A stretch of DNA of 64,000 nucleotides from Rhabdophis nuchalis (Eukaryota; Chordata; Lepidosauria; Squamata; Natricidae): contig CM077647.1 in NCBI GenBank assembly GCA_039707465.1, positions 116,438,610-116,502,609 of the forward strand, written 5' to 3'. Shown in pieces: positions 23,560 through 34,391 of the stretch. Position 1 is the stretch's first letter; each line of letters starts with the position of its first letter. The notes under the pieces were generated by a model that did no database searches, was not told the origin of the DNA, and saw only the letters and a list, made by a program, of their open reading frames with translations. A program made the translations under genes and the position numbers.

Positions 23560-23940
23560 AACTGACTCTGTTCGCGATCCGAATTGGTTGTGAAGCGAGG
23601 CACAATTTCCCATAGGGTTCAATGTAAATCCGGTTAATCCGTTCTGACCTTGTTTTTTGGTCGTGGTTCTTGAACTGACTCTGTTCGCGAACAGAATTGG
23701 TCGTGAACAGAGGCACAGTTTCCCATAGGGTTCAATGTAAATCCGGTTAATCCGTTCTGACCTTGTTTTTTGGTCGTGATTCTTGAACTGACTCTGTTCG
23801 CGAACAGAATTGGTCGTGAACAGAGGCACAGTTTCCCATAGGGTTCAATGTAAATCCGGTTAATCCGTTCTGACCTTGTTTTTTGGTCGTGATTCTTGAA
23901 CTGACTCTGTTCGCGAACAGAATACGTTCGTAGATAAAAT
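23560..23940. repeat. 113 bp tandem array inside the MITE
   Basis: The marker CCCATAGGGTTCAATG starts at 23609, 23722 and 23835, an exact 113 bp period over about three units. The copies are nearly identical, so the expansion is recent. Confidence 0.9.
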
Positions 23941-24095
23941 GTCCGCGGCTCCGGTTCGTGAAGCGAAACGGGGTTCGTGAATCAGAGCATTTTAACGAAC
24001 TTTTCTGTTCGTGAAGCGAGGCGGAGTTCGTGAAGCGAGGCGGAGTTCGTGAAGCGGAGCATTTTTTATGAACTTTTCCGTTCGTGAACCGAAAC

Positions 24096-24352
24096 TGTTG
24101 CATCCTGACGGCATTCAAAAAGCCCCGGTAACAGCCAGCCGTTTGATTGGCTTAGGCGTGGCTGGCTGTGGCCGAGGGCGGCTGACGCGCTGATTGGCCA
24201 GCTGCCTAGCAGCTCTCCATAAAAGGAGCTGTAGGGCAGAAGGCCCCCACCTTTTTAACTAGTCACTTTTATAAGCAACCGTTGCTGTTTGGAATAAAGA
24301 GCTTTTAACCTTACCGGTCTGGACTCACTCTCTCTCAGCAGAGAATCTAACA
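24096..24352 (+). repeat. 5' LTR of the gypsy element
   Basis: 257 bp, TG...CA. A TATA-like ATAAAAG at 24219-24225 and an inverted CCAAT at about 24192 mark the promoter. AATAAA at 24293-24298 is the polyadenylation signal. It differs from the 3' LTR at two positions, both C here and T there, and both in CpG context. Confidence 0.95.
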
Positions 24353-24353
24353 C

Positions 24354-24371
24354 TGGCGACGAAGGACTGGG
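24354..24371 (+). other. Primer-binding site of the gypsy element
   Basis: TGGCGACGAAGGACTGGG begins two bases after the 5' LTR. A TGG start here is expected for pairing with the CCA end of a tRNA primer. I cannot name the tRNA with certainty. Confidence 0.7.
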
Positions 24372-24490
24372 GCCGGTACTGATTACATTGAACGAAGCTC
24401 TTCTCGCTGTGGACTGAAGAGTCTCTCTGTCTGACTATCCTCCGGCCTCGCTATTTCTCCAGCGAGCTTACTGGCCTGTTGCCGCGCACA

Positions 24491-26581
24491 ATGGCCACCT
24501 TGCCGCCTTTCGCCCCCTATGACGCGTCGCAAGAATCGTGGGAAGCCTTTCTCGCTCGATTCGAGTGCTTCCTCCTCGCGGGCGACCACGGAGAACTCAC
24601 CCCGGAGCGTCGACTGGGGCTTTTCCTGGGCTGTGGAGGCCACACAGTTTTCGCTGTAGCGCGGAATATTGCCGCGCCCGCACCGGTCCATACCTTGGCA
24701 TGGGACACGCTGCAGGCCCGTTTGAAGGCCCACTTCGCCCCCGCACCCTCGCGGATTTCTCGACGGTTTGCGTTCCGGCAATGCCGCCAGCTGCCCACAC
24801 AGTCAGCGGCGGATTTCCTGCAGGCCCTGAGAACCGCGACCATCTTGTGCGAATTCGCCGCCCCGTACCTCGACGAATCGTTGGTCGAACAATTCGTCTG
24901 CGGGCTAAAGGACGTGAAGCTCAGGCGTCGGCTGATGGCCCGCTCGGACATCACCTTGGAGCAGGCTGTGGAAGAGGTCAGGGGCACCGAGTTGGCCGAG
25001 GCCGCCTCTTTTGATTTAGGCCCCGGCCAGCCGGCAATGCCGTTGCCCGCCCCGCGGGCCTGCCGGGTCGACGACTACGCCCCCCTCGACCCGTCGGAGG
25101 ACTTTGAGGCCTATGACCAGGTGGCGCGCATCCAAGCTACGGGCCGGAGCCGCGCCAGAGCCCAACCATCTCGCCGGCCACCCACGACTTGCATCGGGTG
25201 CGGTGGCGGCCATGTGAGGAACGACTGCCCCTTCCGGGCTACTATTTGCCGACGATGCGACCGCAAGGGCCACATCGCCCGCGTCTGCAGAGCCAACCTT
25301 CCAGCCTTGGCCCCCCCGCCGGCTCATGACGCGACAATATCTGCGCCTTCCCGGAACTACGGTCAACGCCGCTCGTCCCGCAGGCCGCAGCCTGAGGCCA
25401 ACTGTTTCGCCGCGACGGAGCTCCAGGACTCCATTCCGCTTCCGACGGATGACTGTAGGCGCATTTCCACGTCCCTTTTTATAAATGGCAGGTCTATTAC
25501 CATGGAGGTCGACTCGGGCTCGTCTCGGTCCCTTGTTTCCTGGCCACAGTTGGCCCGCCTTTGCCCTGCCATTAGGCTTGCTGATTTGACACAGCCCAAG
25601 ACTCTGTTGAGGGATTACCAGGGCAACCCCATCGACGTGCTGGGCCAACTCCGTGCCCACATCCGCTATGGTCGTTTCACCGGGTTCCTGCCCATTCTGG
25701 TCGTCAAGCGCCCCCTGACCGCCCTTATAGGTTTAGACTGGTTCGCTGCCCTGGGTCTCTCGGTCCAGCGTGTGCACCGGGTGCCAACTGCCTCGCCGGT
25801 GGATGCGGTCCTGGCGGACTTCCCCGACGTTTTCGACGGCACTTTGGGCACTTACAGGGGTTCCCCGGTTTCCCTTAACCTAGACCCTCAGGTTGCTCCA
25901 ATTCGGCTCAAGGCCCGCAGGCTGCCTTTCGCACTGAAGCCGAGGGTTGACGCGGAACTTGATCGTCTAGTGGCGCAGGGCGTACTGGAGCCGGTCGACC
26001 AGGCGAAGTGGGAGACCCCCATCGTAGTTCCCATCAAGCCCGACGGTTCCATACGCATCTGCGCCGATTACAAGTCGACGATCAACCGCGGGCTTCAGGC
26101 GAACCCATATCCAGTTCCGGTGGTGCAACACCTGTTACACTCCTTGGGACAGGGTTGCATTTTCGCAAAACTGGATATGGCGCAGGCCTACCAGCAGCTT
26201 CCGGTGGATGATGAGGCGGCTGAAGCGCAGACTATTGTCACCCACCGAGGAGCTTTCCGTTGTCGCCGCCTCCAATTTGGCGTTTCCGTTGCCCCGGGGA
26301 TTTTCCAGAGCCTCATGGAGCGGCTGCTCCATGGGCTTCCGGGGGTTGTCCCGTATTTTGATGACATCTTGATAGCCGCCGCTAGCGCATTAGATCTCGC
26401 CAAAGTACTTCAGAAGGTCCTTACCATCTTCAGGGGCGTGGGTTTTAAATTAAAACTCAGTAAGTGTAAGTTCGCTGAGCCGAGGGTAGAATTTCTGGGG
26501 TTTATGGTGGATGCCCAGGGCATTCACCCCACTCCCTCCAAGGTCGAGGCGATCCACGACGCCCCCACCCCTGCTTCCTAA
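24491..26581 (+). pseudogene. Gypsy gag-protease-reverse transcriptase segment, ended by a premature stop
   Basis: The start is the ATG at 24491 (MATLPPFAPYDAS). The segment is 696 codons. Gag occupies about residues 1-230. Two CCHC zinc knuckles follow at about 234-266. An aspartic protease with D341-S-G-S comes next. The reverse transcriptase spans about 480-640 with catalytic YFDD at about 622-625. TAA at 26579-26581 interrupts the frame in the connection between RT and RNase H. The same frame continues open immediately downstream with recognisable RNase H sequence, so this is a nonsense change inside pol, not the natural end. Gag, protease and the RT core up to this point show no frame damage. 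Confidence 0.88.
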
Positions 26582-27470
26582 CAGGAGCTGCAGGCATTCC
26601 TCGGCCAGCTCAATTTTTATGCGCCCTTTATTCCGCATAAGGCGTCACTAGCCGAGCCGCTTCACCGATTGCTCGATCGCTCGGCGGTCTGGCGCTGGGG
26701 CAGCCGAGAGGCGCAGGCGTTTGCGGCTATTAAAAACATGCTAACGTCTAAGGCCGTGCTGGTTCAATATTCGGACCGCCTACCCTTGGTGTTGGCATCC
26801 GATGCCTCCCCCTTTGGAGTGGGGGCCGTCCTGAGCCACGTTCGTCCCGATGGCTCGGAGGCCCCCATTGCCTTTTATTCCCGGACTCTGTCTCCTACGG
26901 AGCGCAACTACAGTCAGATTGACAAGGAGGCCCTGGCTGTAGTGTCCGGGATTTTAAAATTCCACGAGTACCTGTAAGGCTGCCACTTCTCCGTTTTCAC
27001 CAACCACAAGCCGCTCCTTGGGCTTCTGGCCGGTGACCGGCCTACCCCTCCCATTCTCTCTCCCAGGATGACCAGGTGGACGGAGTTTCTGACTGCGTAC
27101 GATTACTCGCTGTTCTACCGTCCGGGGAAACAGTTGGGACATGCTGATGCCCTCAGTCGTTGCCCCCTCTCCCAGACTACCCTGTCAGTGGCAGATTCGG
27201 ATCTCCCCCTTACTTCGTCCGACGTCGCGGCGCAGACCAAGGCAGACCCTGTCCTGTCCCAAGTTTCCACCTGGGTCCTGCGAGGGTGGCCCCTGGGCTC
27301 GCTGCCGGACGTGTATCGGCCTTTCAAGTCCCGCCAACTGGAGCTATCGCTCCACAGCAGGTGCTTGTTATGGGGAGACCGGGTCATCGTTCCCCCGCCC
27401 CTCCGCCATCAGGTACTCAGCTCCCTCCATGCCACCCACCCGGGCATAGCTCGCATGAAGGCGTTGGCAT
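26582..27470 (+). pseudogene. Gypsy RNase H and integrase N-terminus, second stop and deletion
   Basis: This continues in the frame of the upstream segment. RNase H is recognisable by LASDASPFGVGAVLSH and SQIDKEALAVV. A second in-frame TAA lies at 26975-26977, beyond which the same frame resumes with FTNHKPLLGLLAG and the tether region ending DALSRCPLSQ. Near 27455-27475 the frame is lost: the stretch between the paired His (HATH) and paired Cys (CQAC) of the integrase zinc-binding module is about eight residues shorter than usual, and integrase continues in the next frame. That points to a small deletion of a length not divisible by three. Confidence 0.85.
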
Positions 27471-28473
27471 GGACGACGAGGTGGCCGCCTGGGTGGGTGC
27501 TTGCCAGGCGTGCCAGATCTCTCGCCCCGCACCCCCCTCCGCTCCCCATCGGGATTGGGACGCCCCCAGGTCACCGTGGTCCAGGGTCCACATTGACTTC
27601 GCCGGCCCCTTCCATGGTCAGACCTTCATGGTGGTAGTAGACGCCTACTCTCGCTGGACCGAGGTCATCCTGATGGCCTCGACCACGGCTGAGAGCACCG
27701 TGCGCGCGCTTCGGCGCCTTTTTGCTACGCACGGGTTGCCGGACTCCCTGGTCTCCGACAACGGGCCCCAATTTCACTCTGCCATTTTCCAGGAATTCCT
27801 GGCCTCCCAGGGGATCCGGCACGTGCCAACGGCCCCCTACTACCCTGCCGCAAATGGCCGGGCGGAAAGAGCCGTCCGCTCGGCCAAGGAGGCCCTCGGG
27901 AGGATGGATAGGGGGGATTGGCAGTCAAGGGTAGATGCTTACCTTATGGGACAGCACTCTACGCCTTGCCAGGCGACAGGGAAGAGCCCCGCGGAGCTGC
28001 TGATGGGCCGCCGCCTGCGGACCAAATTGGACAGGCTGCACCCCCAGTATAATGAGGTGCAGCCGTGCAAACTGGGGGTCCCCTCTCCCCGCCGTTTCTC
28101 CGTCGGCGACACAGTTTTTGCCAGGAACTTCGCTGGGGATCCGCGGTGGGTACCCGCTGTCATCCGCGAACTAACGGGCCCCTGTTCCTACAGGGTTGGA
28201 CGACCGGATGGATCCAAGTGGCGGCGCCACTTGGATCAATTGAGGCGCCGCCCTCCGTTTTCAGCCCCGCCGACGCCATCACGGCCTCCAGACCTGCCGA
28301 CCATCGAGGCCTCAACCCAGCGGGACGACTGGCCCATCACCGCACCATCCTGGCCATCTACCACCTTCTCCGACCACTCCACCCCTGAACAGTTTCCGGG
28401 TCTGCTTATGCCGGAACCGTCGCCCCTGGAACATCCACAACCCGACACACAGAACACCCCAAGTGCGCAGTGA
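27471..28473 (+). pseudogene. Gypsy integrase catalytic core and C-terminal module
   Basis: This frame, shifted relative to upstream pol, carries the whole catalytic core. The first Asp is in HIDFAGPF (codon 27595), the second in SDNGPQF (27757) and the Glu in GRAERAV (27865). That leaves exactly 35 residues between the second Asp and the Glu, a D,D35E signature. A GPY/F-like block (TGPCSYRV, about 28174) follows, then a Pro/Ser-rich tail to the stop at 28473. There is no chromodomain. It cannot be translated as one protein with the upstream pol because of the frame break. Confidence 0.88.
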
Positions 28474-28732
28474 CGACGGTCCGATCCATGTCCGGACCCG
28501 GCCGATCTGGACCCAACACCCAAGGGACTGGAGCATGATGCCAACCCACAGAACGCGCCCCCGGACGTTGCCCCGCCGTCTACAGTGGCACGCGGTGACA
28601 TCACAGACCACGACGACACAGTTCGTCCTCCTCCATTGGCCCCGGCAGAGACATTGAGGCGCTCGGGGTGGAGTAGACGCAGCCCCACCTACCTCAGCGA
28701 GTACGTGTGCTAGGGACTGCGTGCGTGCTCGC

Positions 28733-28746
28733 TGGGGGGGAAGGAG
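28733..28746 (+). other. Polypurine tract of the gypsy element
   Basis: GGGGGGGAAGGAG lies immediately before the 3' LTR, the expected plus-strand primer position. The stretch 28474-28732 is untranslated element sequence. Confidence 0.8.
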
Positions 28747-29003
28747 TGTTGCATCCTGATGGCATTCAAAAAGCCCCGGTAACAGCCAGCTGTTTGATTG
28801 GCTTAGGCGTGGCTGGCTGTGGCCGAGGGCGGCTGACGCGCTGATTGGCCAGCTGCCTAGCAGCTCTCCATAAAAGGAGCTGTAGGGCAGAAGGCCCCCA
28901 CCTTTTTAACTAGTCACTTTTATAAGCAACCGTTGCTGTTTGGAATAAAGAGCTTTTAACCTTACCGGTCTGGACTCACTCTCTCTCAGCAGAGAATCTA
29001 ACA
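28747..29003 (+). repeat. 3' LTR of the gypsy element
   Basis: 257 bp, identical to the 5' LTR except for two C-to-T differences in its first ~45 bases. GAAAC follows directly as the target duplication. Confidence 0.95.
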
Positions 29004-29472
29004 GAAACGGTGTTCGTGAACCGGAGCACATTTTTTGGAAAATTTCTGTTCGTAAACCGAATTGGTCGTGAACAGAGGCGTTCGTGAACCGAGGTACCAC
29101 TGTATTACATCATATATATTATCATATATATTCACAGCATAATCTGAGGCTCTTAGGTATTCCACCAGCAAATAATTGAAGAAAGAACACATTTAACTTA
29201 TAACACTTTATTTATATAATGCCAAATTTAATCACAATGTAGCTCTCAGTTCTTTCTGACTTTTTACCTCCCAGGCTAAAACTTAAATTTAGGCAAACAC
29301 AATTGCTATATTCATTAAATATTCTATGTCTAAACAAATAAGACATATTATGACTTTGCTTAAGGTTTGGTTCACACAATATGCTAAAACAATGGTTGAT
29401 TTCTCACAACCCACTGAATCATACACTATTCAACTCCATTTCAGCCTAGTCTACTGTGTTGTGGAAACCTAG

Positions 29473-29692
29473 CAGAGGTGGTATTCAGCAGGTTCAGCAG
29501 GTAGCGGAAATTTTGAGTAGTTCGGAGAACCAGTAAATACCAACTCCCACTAGCCCTGCCACCATCTATTCTCTGCCTCCTGAGTCCCAGCTGATCGGGA
29601 GGGGAATGGAGATTTTACAGTATCCTTCCCCTGCCATGCCCACCAAGCCACGCCCACAGAACCAGTAGTAAAAATATTGAATCCCACCACTG
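29473..29692. mobile_element. hAT-like MITE (CAGAGGTGGTATTCAGC type)
   Basis: It ends TTGAATCCCACCACTG, an inverted copy of the left terminus. Flanks AAACCTAG and GAACCTGG match at 6 of 8 positions. Confidence 0.7.
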
Positions 29693-30845
29693 GAACCTGG
29701 TCATTATTTAACCAGAAGTTTCCAAATGCTGAGTTTGAATACTACCAGTGAATCCTTTGGACCAGTGATTGGAACCTTTTAGAGACTGAGTGCCCAAACT
29801 GCAACCCAAAACCCACTTATTTATCGCAAAGTACCAACACAGCAATTTAATTTGAATACTGAGGTTTTAGTTTAGGAAAAACAATTCATACATTAACATT
29901 TTTTGTCTTAAAAGAAAAACACAATAACAGAGCTTTCAATTGTACAAAACACTTTTGATATTTACAATTTTGGGCCCACCTCAACCATAATTTTTATTTA
30001 ATTATGTTTTTACATTTTTGAACTGTAGAAGAAGGAATGTTGCTGTTGGCAGCTCTGTCCCCAAATACATTTGGGCAACATTAATAGAGGATTTGAACCC
30101 CAAAATCAAACACAGCCTTCCCATTCATCTTACACAGTCATTGACGATAACTGAAGTAATCCATCTTTCCTCCTTTTTTTTCAGAGAGTAAATTATGATT
30201 CTAATATACTTTGTTGATATTCTGACTTGGCAATGACCAAAATGCTTAGTTTGTACAACATGCTGGGCACCTAGAAGATTCTATGAGGAAGGTTATGTTA
30301 ACAGCTTTATCAAATCTGTCTGAAAAAAATACAACCTATCACAAATCCTATTGTGCCTTAGTATGAAGTATGATCCCAATCAGAGATGGCATGTTGCCGA
30401 TTTGCACCGGTTCGGGCGAACTGGTAGCATGCTGCTGTGCCCACCCACCCACCCAGACATTGTTTTTTTTGTTTTTTGCAAGATTATTTCTGTATGCTTT
30501 GTGCATTTTTGCATTAAAAAAAAATCTTCTATTTTCTATACAGCTCACAATGTTAGTTAATGTTAGTTAAACACTAAAAATGCATGACATTTGAATCTCT
30601 AGTTAGAGTTGGGAGAGAATTTTGTTTTAAAGATTTATTTGATAGGCCTAATTAAGCTTTAGGGTGAACATCCTGCATTCCTTTCCCCCTCTCCGAAAGA
30701 ACTGAGCAGGGATTTAATTCTAATAATTTCCTCCCCTTCTTTCTAATATTATTCCCAGATGGGCAGCAAATTGTAAAAAAATTGGCTTTCAAAAGTTGCA
30801 GCTTGGAGATGTGGCCCCACCCCCTTTCAGGGATAGACCATACCC
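29693..30845. other. No gene seen; small hAT-like remnant near 30385
   Basis: 30385-30450 (GATTTGCACCGGTTCGGGCG) resembles the interior of the hAT MITEs at 29473 and 35310. The rest is unique AT-rich DNA. Confidence 0.5.
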
Positions 30846-31232
30846 CAGTGATGGCTAACCTTTTTTGGCTCATGTGCCAAAAGTGGGGGGAGCACAGGGG
30901 TGTGTCATGTGTGGGCGTGCCACACCCATAATGCTATGTGCGCGACCCACACCCATAATGCTATGTATGTGGGTGAAGGCTCAAGAAGGGGATTAGGGCA
31001 GCCCCGGTGGGATTAGGTATTTTACGGAGAAGCCTAGGGGGCAGGGCCCTTGCCCTGGCAGAAAGTGAGGCGGGGGGAGAAGAGCCTGATGGAACTGAAG
31101 CTGCAGCGGTCTGAGGTAACTGCCTCATCAGTGAACTCTGGTGAACTCTGTGCTGGGGCAATGGCTCACGTGCCCACCGAGAGGGCTCTGAGTGCCCCCT
31201 CTGGCATGCGTGCCATAGGTTCGCCACCACTG
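30846..31232. mobile_element. hAT-like element (CAGTGATGGCTAACC type)
   Basis: Same family as 60677-61017. It ends AGGTTCGCCACCACTG. No clear target duplication, so probably older. Confidence 0.7.
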
Positions 31233-31405
31233 CTTTGGACTGTAACTTTTACCTGCTGTGAAATCTGATGATTTCTTAACCTCTTATCTCACTTTATAAG
31301 CCATCTTGAAAGCCACCTTTAAGGAAAAACAGGATGAAAACCAGAAGTCTCCCCAATGGAGTCCATGCAGTATCTAGTGGTAGAACTCCAGCATCGGAAT
31401 AAAAC

Positions 31406-31479
<74 letters not shown>

Positions 31480-31482
31480 CTT
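31406..31482. repeat. (AAT)n microsatellite
   Basis: About 25 AAT units, next to CTTTACTGTCATTGTAATAA (31483 on), which looks like the reversed 3' end of a LINE extending to about 31640. Confidence 0.92.
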
Positions 31483-32169
31483 TACTGTCATTGTAATAAT
31501 ACTGTAATAAAATTACAATGAAATTGGTTTGAGCGCCGTGCCAACACTTGCACCAGGTGGGATACAGACAGCAGTGACAGCCACAACAGGAATCTCTCCA
31601 GGCAAACGAAAAGGCTGACAAATGACTGTTGAAACAAAATGGCTGACAAATGACAGTTGAAAAGGATCAACTGCACCCTGTCTTCTGTTATCCATTTCTT
31701 CAAATCTGTTTGGCATCCCAGGAGTTGGTGGAAGAGGAAAATGCACGTCTCTTTTTCTTTTTTCTTTTACAGTAGGTTCAGAGCGAGTTTTGATGGAAAA
31801 GTCTGCTGTGACACCAGGAGCTCAAAGCCGCTGCGCCTAAGCGCGAGTAGCCATCTTGGATACTCTGGAGATCTCTGCAGAGGTTGTGGAGGGGGTGAGT
31901 GGAAATTGATCTCAACCATTTGGGAATATTTCCAAGCATCACAAAATGATTAAGGGATATTAGTGAAATGCAGAACTTCAGCTTTATTTGAGTATTATTA
32001 CATACATTGTACAGTACATCTAATCTTCTGGCAGTAAGCTCCAGTGACCACTTTTCCATGGTTCTGGACTTTTAGTTGTAAGGAATTGGAGTCCTGTTAA
32101 ATTCAGCAGGACATTCTTTCATGTAAAATGCTGTAGATCCCATCAGCCAAAGAGTGATAGCTGTCAGGG

Positions 32170-32495
32170 TCTAGATAAATGTGCTTTTTCCACAGTGGCC
32201 CTTGCTCTATGGAACATCCTCCCTTCAGAGATTAGAATGGCCCATACTGTGTTACCTTTTTGTAAGGCCCTAAAATCCAGGATTTGTTCCTGAGCTTGGG
32301 GTGCTGAGTATGTAAAGGACCCTGCTTCCTGGCTGCATTGCTAACTGAGAAAGTACTTGGGTTGCTCTGTATACTTATTTCGTATGTTTCTATTGTTTTT
32401 AATGTTTTTAATATTTTGATTGTAATATTTTTTTTTAATTGTAAGCTGTCCAGAGTCGTTGACTGAGATGGGTGGCTATAGAAATTGAATGAATG
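32170..32495 (+). mobile_element. LINE 3' end fragment, older L2-related family
   Basis: It reads TVALALWNILPSEIRMA then stop, followed by an A/T-rich 3'UTR with GCTGTCCAGAGTCGTTGACT and TGGGTGGCTATAGAAATTG. This is a known layout of a squamate L2/CR1-like family. Damage is heavy. Confidence 0.55.
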
Positions 32496-33883
32496 CCTCA
32501 CAAATAGCCTGCAACCATTGTTTTCTAGCTGCAAAGGATATAGAATTATAAAATGAAGTTTTCTCATTGGTGATTCATGCAACTTATTTGCAGTCTAAAG
32601 AAGGTCAAGAGAGAAGGCACAATATAGTGTGTTCCTACATGCTTTTATGATATCACCACATATTATCGAAGGGAGGATGTTGTCTGAATTTTAGGAAATG
32701 CAGACAATTAGCGTCAAGAGTTCTAGCTTATGGGTTTGAGTGAGTAATACACTGCTTGTCAGTTCATGTACACAGGATATTATATGGCCCATATGTTCTC
32801 AGAAGGATGTTAGCCTATAGTAATGTTCAGATATTTTCTGGAGCAGGTTTTTGCTTTAGTACTGCCATTAAAGGGTTTTTCAGATTTCTGACCTGAGTTT
32901 TTGAACTTAATCTGAAGGGTGGATCTCCTTTGCTATATGCTAATTGCAGGATATTTTTTTGTTGTTAATATTCAATTGTGCTAAACAAAGAGATGTGAAA
33001 TTATTGTGAAACCAGTTATTCATAAAGGAATTTTCCCATCCTACTTGTAGGACAGGGTCATTCACTTATTTCTTACTCTATAATTAAATTCTTTGGTAGA
33101 CTCTTGTTTATTATTGCTAGGGAAACAATGTTTGCCCTGGACAGGCATCTACTTAATAGTAACACAACTGAAGTAATTCATTGGAATTCCTCCTTTCTTA
33201 TTTTTAATATAATAAGCAGCAAGCATCGTTCTATGTAAACACTGATTTTCATTAACTTACCATTTTCTTAAGTCTTGGCTACTGTTTCTAATGCAGCTTT
33301 TGTCAACCATTGGAACTTGGTCAGTTAGAAAAGAAAGACTCTCAGTCCCATGGTTAGCCTCAGGTATGCTTTACTAAAGCCAAGTAGTTATAGAAGAAGT
33401 GAAACCGGATCTGAGATTTTTGTGGACAAAGCATATGGTTAACTTTCCCTTGTTCCTGTCCACCTCCCTGTAATCGGAGTGTCCAATTAGGTGCTAACAA
33501 ATAATTTGGGTAAACAGTCCCTTTCTTTGTGGGCTGGGTGGTTCTGCATTCCATGGAATGGCTGGCAATTCTCATGGGAGTTTAGTTTCGATTCCTCATG
33601 CTAGCGCTCCCTCTTATCCCACCCTACCAATCCCTTCCCTTGTTGCTATGGCAGGCTGGCAGCAAACAAGAAAAAGACCAGTCTTTCAGGGAAGAGAATG
33701 ATTATTTAGGCTTAGCAGGGTATTTGTTGTGATATTGGCAAAAGAGATGGGGAAAATGCACGAAATGAGCATCAACACATTCAGTGTCGGGGGATGTCTT
33801 TCCATAAAACCAAATATTGTAGTTTGCCTATGTGAAGGCAGGAGTTAAGAATCGCCTTGACTTCAAAATGTTGTCCCCTTCAA
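32496..33883. other. No gene seen
   Basis: Unique AT-rich DNA. The stretches 34392-35107, 35567-36448 and 38851-39688 are similar and show no recognised element or convincing exon. Confidence 0.55.
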
Positions 33884-34391
33884 TGAATAGAATAGAATAG
33901 AATTTGTAAGTGGGAGGAGATGGGTGATAGGAACGGTGAAAAGATTAATAGTAATAGTAATGCAGACTTAGTAAATAGTTTGGCAGTGTTGTGGGAATTA
34001 GTTGTTTAGCAGAGTGATGGTGTTCAGGAAAAAAATGTTCTTGTGTCTAGTTGTTCGGGTGTGCAGTGCTCTATTGCAGGGGTCTCCAACCTTTGCAACT
34101 TTAAGTCTGAAGGACTTCAGCTCCCAGAATTCTCCTGGAGAAGTCTGGGAGCTGAAGTCCTTCAGACTTAAAGTTGCAAAGGTTGGAGACCCCTGCTCTA
34201 TTGCATCGTTTTGAGGGTAGAAGTTGAAACAATTTATGTCCAGGATGTGAGGGGTCTGTAAATATTTTCATAGCCCTCTTTTTGACTCATGCAATATACA
34301 GGTTTTCAATGGAAGCCAGGTTGGTAGTAATTGTTTTTTCTGCAGTTCTAATTATCCTCTGAAGTCTTTGTCTGTCTTGTTGGATTGCAGA
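33884..34391 (-). mobile_element. Snake1 (CR1-L3) LINE 3' end, interrupted by a hAT MITE
   Basis: It begins with (AATAG)n at 33884-33902, followed by the characteristic GTGGGAGGAGATGGGTGATA. On the minus strand it reads LQSNKTDKDFRG..., the RT C-terminus, with one stop. The MITE at 34077-34195 is inserted in it with an 8 bp duplication. This family is characteristic of snakes. Confidence 0.8.
34077..34195. mobile_element. Palindromic hAT MITE inside Snake1
   Basis: 119 bp, same family as 11677. The exact 8 bp duplication CTCTATTG lies at 34069-34076 and 34196-34203. Confidence 0.92.

Larger units (their letters stand above)
24096..29003 (+). mobile_element. Ty3/gypsy LTR retrotransposon, complete but pol-defective
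   Basis: A 4,908 bp element with two 257 bp LTRs, flanked by a 5 bp target duplication GAAAC (24091-24095 and 29004-29008). The order gag, protease, reverse transcriptase, RNase H, integrase is that of Ty3/gypsy (Metaviridae). There is one gag-pol frame, two CCHC knuckles, a D,D35E integrase and a GPY/F-like module without a chromodomain, which suggests the Mag/SURL-like branch (tentative). There is no envelope gene. It sits inside a mariner-type MITE. Its GC-rich coding region contrasts sharply with the AT-rich surroundings. Pol has two in-frame stops and one frame-breaking deletion, so this copy cannot make full Pol. Confidence 0.93.
23527..29102. mobile_element. Mariner/Tc1-type MITE split by the gypsy element
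   Basis: Terminal inverted repeats start CAGTGGTACCTCGGTT at 23527 and end with the complement at 29102, flanked on both sides by TA. The interior outside the gypsy consists of many short inverted and direct copies of TTCGTGAA-like words and has no transposase. A 113 bp unit is tandemly repeated near the left end. The gypsy (24096-29003) is inserted in it, and its other sequence resumes at 29004. Confidence 0.85.
23234..29203 (+). repeat. Duplicated ~390 bp segment, copy 2 (split by MITE and gypsy)
   Basis: Homology to 17887-18275 runs from 23234 to the TA at 23525-23526 and resumes at 29103-29203. Copy 1 therefore serves as an empty-site reference for the MITE insertion. The 25 bp flanking direct repeats of copy 1 are absent here. 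Confidence 0.75.

Noticed and set aside
23465..24118. Repeated protein-like frames (MPLFTTNSVREQ and similar) on the minus strand
   Set aside because: They come from the 113 bp tandem units of a non-coding MITE and repeat with its period.
24383..28688. Many 60-214 codon frames antisense to or out of frame with gypsy pol
   Set aside because: Shadows of GC-rich gag-pol. Only the frames with zinc knuckles, protease, RT, RNase H and integrase motifs are real.
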